Shown: positions 26,601 through 32,696, counted from the stretch's first letter. The stretch is DNA of 35,590 bases from an uncultured Anaerovibrio sp. (GCA_934203205.1 CAKPYV010000023.1:1-35590), one strand, 5' to 3'. Translations and numbers: made by a program. The notes: generated by a model not told the origin, from the letters alone.

Positions 26601-26977
26601 CGCTCTATACTACCAGTAGCGTCTTCTCTTAATATCACCTGCTCAGCTCTCAAATTCAGCTTCTTCACCTCGTTAAGAGCTAACATAGCTAGAAGGCAAC
26701 GCCATTCTCCCTGCACTCTAGCAAACAAATTGGAATCGAATTGCTGCTCAGCTTCATTTTGTTTGTCAAAAAGTGCCATCTCAAAGAGTAAAGGCCTCGC
26801 CCATACATCAGGAATAGAATCTATAGATTCAAATTCCTTCACTGCGTCAGGAACAGCCAGACTCTTAATTAATTGATCCAAAAAATCCTGTGTCTCACTC
26901 GTCCAGCTGCTAACCTTAGAAGGAGTAACTGCTGAATCCTGTTTTAATTTAGGCAACAATGGATATAAATCTGCCAT
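23630..26977 (-). CDS. Large protein with actin/Hsp70-type ATPase domain (operon gene 4)
   Basis: 1115 residues. The N-terminal half (1 to about 570) is a unique region with no motif I recognise. The actin/Hsp70/sugar-kinase fold follows: phosphate-1 loop VDFGTSSTMLYY (about 578), phosphate-2 loop CLDIGAGTTDISII (about 797) and adenosine motif VGGNGSRIFYW (about 924), all with the key Asp and Gly residues, so ATP binding and hydrolysis are likely. The last 130 residues are acidic then helical. It is much longer than DnaK or ParM; SrfB-like Hsp70 relatives are of similar size, but identity with them cannot be shown here. AGGAGG stands 7 bases before the ATG at 26977; an upstream extension lacks such a site. 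It lies between the tubulin-like gene (32-base gap) and the coiled-coil protein (4-base overlap). Confidence 0.85.
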   Translation of the reverse strand: MADLYPLLPKLKQDSAVTPSKVSSWTSETQDFLDQLIKSLAVPDAVKEFESIDSIPDVWARPLLFEMALFDKQNEAEQQFDSNLFARVQGEWRCLLAMLALNEVKKLNLRAEQVILREDATGSIERILYKLSPGKKGLITQDTDWNNIYILFYQDIPIAITSPSTLVASAADYMNEFDGNLPSPWSTDGYYMTDPISFLTNDDLTYLFNWLKNLSEQLKVQVKDRDDNYEFLMTRQRLAEYCEDIQKKLGHSVESVRLADHAGNLKINIGIFRLLDTAIPAKEATVEDSHVKLQPSLNPGKNKNIILASPTALKEMSDAWGVPRTQLVVWPGITANDISEIWLGDDKGKLGDVLLQNAEYRRPEDFFTDKLVLVEPVDAIPGAMNIRGSEVIANDENCSVVVPLKQEMLEYFTAEDIIDRMWIERINNATAVHFSFPLSGANGSQDYDFVKEYKENDIIYVMKAVPEIAIWPNFQREDWHKYYFYYGNADSMTNASEAGKDYFYTVPWSYGEAISPDVPDRGLSNQYTACLISFPEALHCYVNCSAKGSSRSVVENGGIILLTHPRNVEINGMSKWDISVDFGTSSTMLYYKNKGKEPEKLTLNPHLYQVTESGALHNHLYYHLLADRVMNEDGSFLTIYHILNTKLQNADFRPLQDGHIFTLDDVSTQMFIENEDTIEANLKWQGDANGTDSNRRKTKSYLEQICMQAAVEAASKGVAELSWHFSYPSAFSAEGQDSFEATCLKAGHDACQGTGFNMNQNNFDTQLESVATALYFNKLGNSDTNFGDGAICLDIGAGTTDISIISGRPGRIVYNTSIRFAGRYLFRPIYDYGYELISGNAVDTLGLSKDRCNTLIDADMRAHSDKYLENLTNITGNDAVRGILQDSQFAMAGIMYYVGKLLRKLHKEGIYVENHVPDIYVGGNGSRIFYWLVGGSIFRDSNTRMGVLKKILQEAAGFEEKYDVKIYLSERPKIEVASGMITERPRHQMRAEEETAEKLFGDTEDEYIINSVLAGESFNLNGESKAEDDFISAREISAGIDITNIDEFNAFVKEFNKNKKSVWLNGIEYDEGKQSDLKKAVLNYYVAEKGKNIKEVYVEPVYITALKKMMEMMGR

Positions 26978-27009
26978 ATTGATCCTCCTATTCAAAAACA
27001 ATTTAATCT

Positions 27010-28503
27010 TCAAGCATTGCAGCTATCATATAGCAAGCGCAAAAATCTGCCAAATCCTTGGGCATCTCTGGTATCCGCATTCACCTTGGCACCCTCACAA
27101 AGGCGGAACCAGATTTCATGCAAAGATACATTGCCTTCCTCGCCGCCGGTTACAAGCTGATCCAACAAAGAACCATTCAGATCAGCAGGACATACACTGC
27201 GAATAATTTCATGATTAATTAATGAAACTTGACGATTTCCTATATTATTAGTAACCTGTGCCAACCAACGTACAAAGTCCTCTGCATATTGTTCAAACTG
27301 CTGCACTTCCTGTACAGATATATTCAAATCACTAAGATAATCCATAAACCATGGATATTTATATCCCTCCAGCTCACCTTGAGCCAAATCGCTCAGAACT
27401 GGCTTAACTAATAACAGATAGGCCATAACAAAGCGAATATAATGTCCCATACGTTCTTTCATATTAACAGAGGTGCTATTTAACACATCATTTAAATCTG
27501 GAAAATCATTCCATTCAAAAGAATCCTGCTTACTGTGGGAAATGTATGAGCATATCTTAATATCATTAAGCTGACTCTGGTAAAAATCTATAGCTGATAA
27601 AGCTACATAAAAATCTACAATATGGGCATCATTTTCCTGGCTAGAAGAACCTACACTAAATTTATTAATCTGCCCCAGGCTAGAATCACCTATAAAATAC
27701 ATAGCATCAAAAATCTTATCAGCCTTATTTTTTTCTGAATAATACCGTAAAGCAGCCTTGGTATTGGTCAGAAAGTTTTCAGCAGCAGCATATACCTGTC
27801 CCTTTACCTCCTCCTTAGCAGGTGCCGTAAAGGAAAAATATGGCAGTACCATGCCACCACCGATGATTACCTTTTGAGATGCACAAAAACTGTCAAATGT
27901 ATCTCTTAGCAGTTTAGCTATGGTTGGCAAGCCTGCTGCTCCTGTTCCACCAAATATAGAACCTACCAAAAATATTTTGGCAATAGATCCTGTTTTTACA
28001 TCCTCATTGACACGGGCCCTTAGCCAGCTCCAAACCTCACCCTCTAAGGTATAATTGCCATGTCCCATATCAATTTTTTTAGCGATTACCGCAGCACCAA
28101 TAGATGGATGTCCACGAAAACCTTCATTTAGCAAGGTGTAACGCTCTTTTTTTGTATACAAAACCTCATATAAATGACCTATAGGCTCTTCCTTATAAGC
28201 CTGATAGCTCATAACATCATCTAGGCATTTATTATGTTCTGTAGGGTTCCAGGTAAATGGCTTGGACAATACCACCTTGGTACGAAACAGAGGACTGCGA
28301 TGGCCTATTTTCAAATTCTGAAACACTTCATAACACTGTAAAGACTTTGTACTGCGTGCCAAATTACCATTGCCCACATCTGGATCTATATTCATCACAT
28401 ATAAGCTTTCCTCATCTGGAAAAGCTCCAGCAGCACTGAGATGTGTCAAAGACTCCAACACCTTAGCTCCTGATCCGCCTATTGCAATAAAATAATAACT
28501 CAT
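27010..28503 (-). CDS. Tubulin/FtsZ-like GTPase (operon gene 3)
   Basis: 497 residues. An N-terminal Rossmann start (YFIAIGGSGAKVLESLTHL) and the tubulin-signature-like loop VGSIFGGTGAAGLPTIAKLL (about 179-198) mark it as a member of the tubulin superfamily, similar to the 'tubulin-like' families of bacteria rather than to FtsZ itself (FtsZ has GGGTGTG). A canonical T7 catalytic NxDxxD loop is not obvious; NDAHIVDFYVA (about 290) is a candidate. The C-terminal 150 residues are helical and unlike FtsZ, with no FtsZ tail peptide. It is expected to bind GTP and perhaps polymerise. AAAGGGG precedes the ATG. It is encoded 17 bases after a membrane protein and just before the actin-like ATPase. Confidence 0.85.
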   Translation of the reverse strand: MSYYFIAIGGSGAKVLESLTHLSAAGAFPDEESLYVMNIDPDVGNGNLARSTKSLQCYEVFQNLKIGHRSPLFRTKVVLSKPFTWNPTEHNKCLDDVMSYQAYKEEPIGHLYEVLYTKKERYTLLNEGFRGHPSIGAAVIAKKIDMGHGNYTLEGEVWSWLRARVNEDVKTGSIAKIFLVGSIFGGTGAAGLPTIAKLLRDTFDSFCASQKVIIGGGMVLPYFSFTAPAKEEVKGQVYAAAENFLTNTKAALRYYSEKNKADKIFDAMYFIGDSSLGQINKFSVGSSSQENDAHIVDFYVALSAIDFYQSQLNDIKICSYISHSKQDSFEWNDFPDLNDVLNSTSVNMKERMGHYIRFVMAYLLLVKPVLSDLAQGELEGYKYPWFMDYLSDLNISVQEVQQFEQYAEDFVRWLAQVTNNIGNRQVSLINHEIIRSVCPADLNGSLLDQLVTGGEEGNVSLHEIWFRLCEGAKVNADTRDAQGFGRFLRLLYDSCNA

Positions 28504-28521
28504 ATAAATACCCCTTTCATC

Positions 28522-28998
28522 TTACTTTTTTCTCCGCAATTTATCCGCCCCTAATGGTGTATATTTATAAGGAGCTGGTGTAAACAGCAATGTAGTCAAA
28601 TAATAGCCAATAAAGGAGAACAAACTTACATGAACTATATACAAAGAAATTCCTTTTTCTATATGACCAATTCCCCAAGTAAGCAGTATGATAGCCACTA
28701 TATCGATAATCCAAAGAACACTCCATACGGTTCTCTTGCCTACATCTTTACTACTTGTAATCTTAAAAATAAATCTTGCCATTATATACCAAAGCAAAGG
28801 CAATAGCAACGCCACACCTGTAACAGCATAAAGAATAGCATGGTATCCATTTATCCACTGCTTGATAGATATGTTTTTACCAACAATATACCCCTGGCCT
28901 AATACCTTGGCTAAACCAAAATTCATTATGGCTGCACATAACAAAATAATGACAATAATGCAAAACACCTGCACAGCTGTTTTCATGCTACGATTCAT
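28522..28998 (-). CDS. Four-helix integral membrane protein (operon gene 2)
   Basis: 158 residues with four predicted membrane helices (about 7-29, 50-75, 88-108, 115-140) and a basic C-terminal tail (LGADKLRRKK). No known family is recognised. AAAGGAG lies about 8 bases before the ATG. It sits between the VWA lipoprotein (12-base gap) and the tubulin-like gene (17-base gap), so may be the membrane base of the assembly. Confidence 0.72.
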   Translation of the reverse strand: MNRSMKTAVQVFCIIVIILLCAAIMNFGLAKVLGQGYIVGKNISIKQWINGYHAILYAVTGVALLLPLLWYIMARFIFKITSSKDVGKRTVWSVLWIIDIVAIILLTWGIGHIEKGISLYIVHVSLFSFIGYYLTTLLFTPAPYKYTPLGADKLRRKK

Positions 28999-29011
28999 AA
29001 ATACATCTCCT

Positions 29012-30310
29012 TTAATTTTTTATAACCACAAACATATTTGCTATAGATGGAATTTCTGCCGATACACAATTATCCTTTAAGGAAGAAACTAATTTCACAA
29101 AATTAACTGTTTTGGAGCCATCAAATTGAGTCAAATCATATGCGCCTTGACTATCCATATTCCACTCTCTTACCCAATCCGGCAGCTGCAAGCCATCTCT
29201 GCCAGGCGAAACGAAGGCCTCAATCAAAACAATGGAATCTGCTGGCAATAAATCCTGAGGAACAAAGCGTACAGACCATTGGAATTTATCTGGTGCTTCC
29301 TCTGACTGGTCCAACTGCATTTTTATCTTTGACTTGTCTGTCTCCTCTTCCCATACACCATCTTTTAAATAATGTATGCTAACCACAGATTGAAGTTTGT
29401 TTTTATCAATTGGGCATACATCAGCAAGCTGAGCATAATCGAATATGCCATTTATATCTACCTCTTCATCCTGAGAGTCAATACCATATTCTATAAGACG
29501 CTTGTCATTTATAGTTAATTTACTATCTATAAAGAGATTCTTCATATTACTGGTATCCATAGTAGTCAAATCTGGAACCTTATCTACCATTTTATTGGTG
29601 AATAATAGATATTTTACTCTTTCATCATTTCCCATACGCTCCTTGCACTTAGTAATAAAAGAACGGACATCTTTATCAGAACCCATTACCAGCATATAAA
29701 AAGGCCTGAACTTGGCAGTATCTAATCCACTATCATAAAAAATCTTGCCGGAATTTTCATAGCCTACATCAAAAATATCACCTTTAAATGGATTTTTGAT
29801 ACCTATAACAGCTACACTTTGATACTTAAGAAAATATTTTTCCTTAATCTGCTTAGCAAGATTGCTCCAGTCTGCATCTGTTTCAAACAAATCTGTTAAT
29901 ATGATACTTAAATGATTAGGATCACTGTTTTCAATTACCTTATTGGCAGAGGTAATAACTTCATTATAAAAACCTGATTCCATAAATTTGCGATGTTGTC
30001 TGCCTTCCATTGGTGTTATATTTTCACCAAAGCGGAAAAAATGCACTTCGCCCAGGTTTGTACCAATATCTTCCAAATTATCCGGAAGGCCTAGGTAGAT
30101 ATTATTTTGTGGTATAGTAGTATAACCCTGCATAGAACAGGTAGCATCCCAGTATACATCCATAACCACAGGCTCATTTTTATCTTCTACAATTTCTACA
30201 TTGGGAATAGGCGGCAATTCTGCCACAGAAGCCTCATCATCTCCCAGCGCGCACCCAGCTACAACTGTAGTTAACAAAAATAAGAAAATTGCTGTCCATA
30301 CTTTTCTCAC
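29012..30310 (-). CDS. Lipoprotein with VWA-like domain (operon gene 1)
   Basis: 432 residues. A lipoprotein signal with lipobox VVAGC (Cys20), an acidic spacer, then a VWA/integrin-I-like domain starting VVMDVYWDATCSM: Asp55, Thr57 and Ser59 give a DxTxS variant of the metal-ion adhesion site, and SIILTDLFE (about 140) fits the later MIDAS Asp strand. The C-terminal 170 residues hold a second, probably beta-rich domain (VSIHYLKDGVWEEE...WSVRFVPQDLL). It should sit on the outer face of the cytoplasmic membrane or in the periplasm and bind a protein partner through a metal. The start is GTG, with GAGGGGGA 7 bases upstream. It is the first gene of the operon, behind a leader with an intrinsic terminator. 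Confidence 0.8.
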   Translation of the reverse strand: MRKVWTAIFLFLLTTVVAGCALGDDEASVAELPPIPNVEIVEDKNEPVVMDVYWDATCSMQGYTTIPQNNIYLGLPDNLEDIGTNLGEVHFFRFGENITPMEGRQHRKFMESGFYNEVITSANKVIENSDPNHLSIILTDLFETDADWSNLAKQIKEKYFLKYQSVAVIGIKNPFKGDIFDVGYENSGKIFYDSGLDTAKFRPFYMLVMGSDKDVRSFITKCKERMGNDERVKYLLFTNKMVDKVPDLTTMDTSNMKNLFIDSKLTINDKRLIEYGIDSQDEEVDINGIFDYAQLADVCPIDKNKLQSVVSIHYLKDGVWEEETDKSKIKMQLDQSEEAPDKFQWSVRFVPQDLLPADSIVLIEAFVSPGRDGLQLPDWVREWNMDSQGAYDLTQFDGSKTVNFVKLVSSLKDNCVSAEIPSIANMFVVIKN

Positions 30311-30320
30311 ACAAATCCCC

Positions 30321-30383
30321 CTCTTTTTTTAATAAAAAAGACATCAACAAGGCAGCATTTTTGCTACCTAATCAATGTCTTTT
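30321..30383 (-). terminator. Leader terminator/attenuator ahead of the 12-gene operon
   Basis: A long hairpin (outer stem AAAAGACAT / ATGTCTTTT, inner stem GGTAGC / GCTGCC with a wobble; 30336-30383) is followed on the minus strand by TTTTTTATT, then directly by the GAGGGGGA site of the first gene. It would end transcripts unless read through, so it is a likely control point. Confidence 0.7.
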
Positions 30384-30456
30384 AGCATACAAAAATAAAA
30401 TTTATCAATCATCCCTGATCAATCCCATTCCTAGATAAATCAACTGCTATTGCAGT
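30384..30456 (-). promoter_or_regulatory. Structured 5' leader of the 12-gene operon (candidate cis-regulatory RNA)
   Basis: From the predicted start near 30456 the transcript opens with a perfect hairpin ACTGC-AATA-GCAGT (30443-30456), then a TTTATC / GATAAA stem (about 30401-30440) enclosing a purine-rich loop with GGGATTGATCAGGGATG, then the terminator hairpin. No known riboswitch class is recognised and no leader peptide is obvious. Confidence 0.45.
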
Positions 30457-30462
30457 ATCATC

Positions 30463-30490
30463 AGTATAGCACATTTGCCCCCCCGTACAA
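30463..30490 (-). promoter_or_regulatory. Promoter of the 12-gene operon
   Basis: On the minus strand, TTGTAC (30485-30490), a 16-base spacer containing seven G in a row, and TGC-TATACT (extended -10, 30463-30468). Two overlapping palindromes lie just upstream at 30492-30516. Confidence 0.55.
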
Positions 30491-30491
30491 G

Positions 30492-30516
30492 ACATATAGT
30501 CTATATGTATACATAT
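30492..30516. promoter_or_regulatory. Overlapping palindromes upstream of the operon promoter (candidate operator)
   Basis: ACATATAG-T-CTATATGT (30492-30508) and ATATGTATACATAT (30503-30516) are both perfect inverted repeats. They begin 2 bases upstream of the -35 box, a usual place for an activator or repressor site. The binding protein is unknown. Confidence 0.5.
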
Positions 30517-30574
30517 TACTGATTTTTCTTGTAGCTGTCCCACCAAAAAATATGTGACCTTTTATAAATGAAAT

Positions 30575-30672
30575 AAAAAACCATCCGTATAGTTAAATAA
30601 TATAGTCTCTTATAAGTTAGATTTGCTTGATCTAACTTATAAGAGACTTTACATAACTTACTGATGGTTTTT
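30575..30672 (-). terminator. Nested inverted repeat, probable terminator of the Rrf2 gene
   Basis: An outer stem AAAAAACCATC / GATGGTTTTT (30575-30585 and 30663-30672) encloses a perfect 19-bp inverted repeat with a 7-base loop (30604-30648). On the minus strand the outer stem ends in a T-run, so it can end the Rrf2 transcript; the 98-base nested structure is unusually large for a plain terminator. Confidence 0.6.
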
Positions 30673-30698
30673 ATTGAATAATTCTATTTTTGATATCC

Positions 30699-31142
30699 TT
30701 AAATAAAATACATTAACTGCTCCGAGGTTTTGGTCTCAATATTTTGCATAATATCAGCCAAGGTTACACTGGAAAGAGCATCCCGGATAGCCTTGTCTAC
30801 ATTAGTAAATACCATTTCCTGCAAAGCATCCTCCAGCTGAGGCTGAGTCTCGGCCACTGTCTTATCTGCTGGCTCCATCATGGAGGTTTCAATAGCAGAA
30901 AGAATATGATAGGCGGTAATCAGCTTTGGTTCCCTGGCCAGCTGATAACCTCCCTGAGAACCCTTTAGGGATAATACCAGCCCTCCTCGCTTTAGCAGGG
31001 CAAAAACCTGCTCCAGATAAATCTTGGAAATCCCCATTTTCTCAGAAATACTTATAATTGTTATAGGGTTGCCGCCGCTATAGTTCAGTGCCAAATGCAC
31101 CATAGCTGCCAGTCCATACCGCCCTTTGGCAGAAATACGCAT
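30699..31142 (-). CDS. Rrf2-family transcriptional regulator, CymR-like
   Basis: 147 residues. The N-terminal winged helix (MRISAKGRYGLAAMVHLA, YLEQVFALLKRGGLVLSLKGSQGGYQLAR) is typical of Rrf2 proteins. None of the three IscR Fe-S cysteines is present (the protein has no cysteine), and it ends SEQLMYFI, like CymR (YMFYI). In Bacillus and Staphylococcus CymR represses cysteine and sulfur genes in complex with CysK; here the gene diverges from cysK, so that role is likely. AAGGAAG precedes the ATG. IscR-like iron-sulfur control is unlikely. Confidence 0.88.
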   Translation of the reverse strand: MRISAKGRYGLAAMVHLALNYSGGNPITIISISEKMGISKIYLEQVFALLKRGGLVLSLKGSQGGYQLAREPKLITAYHILSAIETSMMEPADKTVAETQPQLEDALQEMVFTNVDKAIRDALSSVTLADIMQNIETKTSEQLMYFI

Positions 31143-31179
31143 TTTTTCAACTTCCTTTCCTAAATACTCTCGTAACTAT

Positions 31180-31208
31180 ACTATAACAAATTTTTCATAT
31201 AAAATCAA
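31180..31208 (-). promoter_or_regulatory. Promoter of the Rrf2/CymR-like gene
   Basis: On the minus strand, TTGATT (31203-31208), a 17-base spacer and TATAGT (31180-31185), about 38 bases before the start codon. Confidence 0.65.
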
Positions 31209-31234
31209 TATATCATAGCGAATTAATATGTTTT

Positions 31235-31252
31235 GTAAAAAATATATTTTAC
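31235..31252. promoter_or_regulatory. Short dyad between the Rrf2 gene and cysK (possible operator)
   Basis: GTAAAA and TTTTAC flank a 6-base AT centre, 3 bases upstream of the cysK -35 box. It could be bound by the CymR-like protein, but the whole region is AT-rich and chance is not excluded. Confidence 0.3.
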
Positions 31253-31255
31253 CTA

Positions 31256-31284
31256 TTGACAAAATATGAATTATCTATTATGAT
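31256..31284 (+). promoter_or_regulatory. Promoter of cysK
   Basis: A perfect TTGACA (31256-31261), a 17-base spacer and TATGAT (31279-31284). The 60-base leader that follows is AT-rich with no clear fold. Confidence 0.8.
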
Positions 31285-31344
31285 GTAAGCATATCAATCA
31301 TATATGTTTAAGAATTTCACATGAATATAAAGGAGATGCGTCAT

Positions 31345-32277
31345 ATGTCAAAGGTATATAATAGTGTTACAGAGCTTATCGGTCATACCCCACTGCTGAA
31401 GGCCAACAATTTCATCAAGGCCAATAATCTGCAGGCAGATATTCTGGTAAAGCTGGAATACTTCAACCCAGCTGGCAGTGTCAAGGATCGTATTGCCAAG
31501 GGGATGATTGAAAAGGCTGAGGCCGAGGGCAAGCTTACCAAGGATTCCGTTATCATTGAACCTACCAGTGGCAATACCGGTATTGGCCTGGCCAGCGTTG
31601 CAGCTGCTAGAGGCTACAGAGCTATCCTGACCATGCCAGAAACCATGTCTGTGGAGCGCCGCAACCTGCTGAAGGCCTATGGTGCAGAGATTGTCCTCAC
31701 CGATGGCGCCAAGGGCATGAAGGGTGCTATTGCCAAGGCTGAGGAGCTGGCAGCCACCATTCCTCATGCTTACATTCCATCCCAGTTTACCAACCCTGCT
31801 AACCCAGCTGTTCACAAGGCTACTACCGGCCCTGAAATCTGGGAGGATGCCGATGGCAAAATTGATTTCTTTATTGCTGGTGTAGGTACTGGCGGAACCC
31901 TTAGCGGTGTAGGTGAATATCTCAAGAGTCAGAACCCTGATATAAAGATTATTGCCGTAGAACCAGCTACTTCCCCTGTTCTCAGCAAGGGAACTGCAGG
32001 CCCTCACAAGATTCAGGGCATTGGTGCAGGCTTCGTACCTGAAACCCTGAACACCAAGATTTATGATGAGATTCTCCCTATTGATAACGAGGATGCTTTC
32101 AAATATGGTCGTCAATTTGCTAGAGCCGAGGGTGTACTGGTAGGTATTTCCTCTGGTGCAGCTCTCACCGCAGCTATTCAGCTGGCACAGCGCCCAGAAA
32201 ACAAGGGCAAGACCATTGTTGCCCTGCTGCCAGATACTGGTGACCGTTATCTCTCCACCTCCCTCTTTACTGATTAA
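31345..32277 (+). CDS. cysK: Cysteine synthase A (O-acetylserine sulfhydrylase)
   Basis: 310 residues, usual CysK length. It makes cysteine from O-acetylserine and sulfide with pyridoxal phosphate. The PLP lysine is in NPAGSVKDR (about 35-43), the substrate loop TSGNTGIG is at about 70, the phosphate-binding GTGGTLSG at about 175 and the SSGAALTAA motif near 264. AAGGAG lies about 9 bases before the ATG at 31345; an ATG eight codons upstream has no such site. It has its own strong promoter and terminator and diverges from the CymR-like regulator, which in other Firmicutes works together with CysK. Confidence 0.97.
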   Translation: MSKVYNSVTELIGHTPLLKANNFIKANNLQADILVKLEYFNPAGSVKDRIAKGMIEKAEAEGKLTKDSVIIEPTSGNTGIGLASVAAARGYRAILTMPETMSVERRNLLKAYGAEIVLTDGAKGMKGAIAKAEELAATIPHAYIPSQFTNPANPAVHKATTGPEIWEDADGKIDFFIAGVGTGGTLSGVGEYLKSQNPDIKIIAVEPATSPVLSKGTAGPHKIQGIGAGFVPETLNTKIYDEILPIDNEDAFKYGRQFARAEGVLVGISSGAALTAAIQLAQRPENKGKTIVALLPDTGDRYLSTSLFTD

Positions 32278-32313
32278 TAATCCCCACTAACTCCTTATGT
32301 AGTATATACTCAA

Positions 32314-32360
32314 TCTCCCCATAGGTTAGCTTTCGCCTCTAAGCCTATGGGGAGATTTTT
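32314..32360 (+). terminator. Terminator of cysK
   Basis: A perfect 12-bp stem (TCTCCCCATAGG and its complement) and a five-T tract, 36 bases after the stop codon. Confidence 0.9.
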
Positions 32361-32370
32361 GTTAAATGAT

Positions 32371-32399
32371 TTGCCACCTATCAGCTAATTTGCGATAAT
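32371..32399 (+). promoter_or_regulatory. Promoter of the 49-codon gene
   Basis: TTGCCA (32371-32376), a 17-base spacer and an extended -10, TGC-GATAAT (32394-32399), 40 bases before the start codon. Confidence 0.7.
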
Positions 32400-32439
32400 G
32401 TATTTAAAAGAAAATTCTGATTTGTAAAGGAGGTGCCAC

Positions 32440-32589
32440 ATGGCCTTGAATCCCGAAATCCGTGCCAAATTACAGGCTCGAATTGATGAATTAAAAAAGC
32501 GTATGCAGTATGATGCCAATGACCTGGACTATGAAACCCATCTCAATCAGGTGCGGGAACTGCAAAAAATAATTTCCGCAGCCAAATAA
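32440..32589 (+). CDS. Small 49-residue helical protein of unknown function
   Basis: A short reading frame with AAAGGAGG 7 bases before the ATG and a promoter just upstream. The product (MALNPEIRAKLQARIDELKK...) is charged, amphipathic and probably one or two helices or a coiled coil, with no signal peptide or cysteine. It is followed by a 90-base hairpin that can serve as terminator. The good ribosome site, the promoter and the synonymous-looking codon use argue that it is real. Its function is unknown. Confidence 0.7.
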   Translation: MALNPEIRAKLQARIDELKKRMQYDANDLDYETHLNQVRELQKIISAAK

Positions 32590-32599
32590 ACACAAAAAT

Positions 32600-32689
32600 A
32601 GACTGTCTCTGCTGTGATAACCAGACTTGCTAGCACCAGATAATCCCGATGCTAACAAGCCTGCTTTATCATCACCACAGTGACAGTCT
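32600..32689. terminator. Large hairpin between convergent genes
   Basis: The outer stem AGACTGTC / GACAGTCT encloses further imperfect pairing (CTGTGATAA with TTATCA; CTTGCTAGCA with TGCTAACAAG), with T-runs on both sides. It probably ends both the 49-codon gene (plus) and the minus-strand gene that stops at 32697. Confidence 0.65.
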
Positions 32690-32696
32690 TTTTCTT

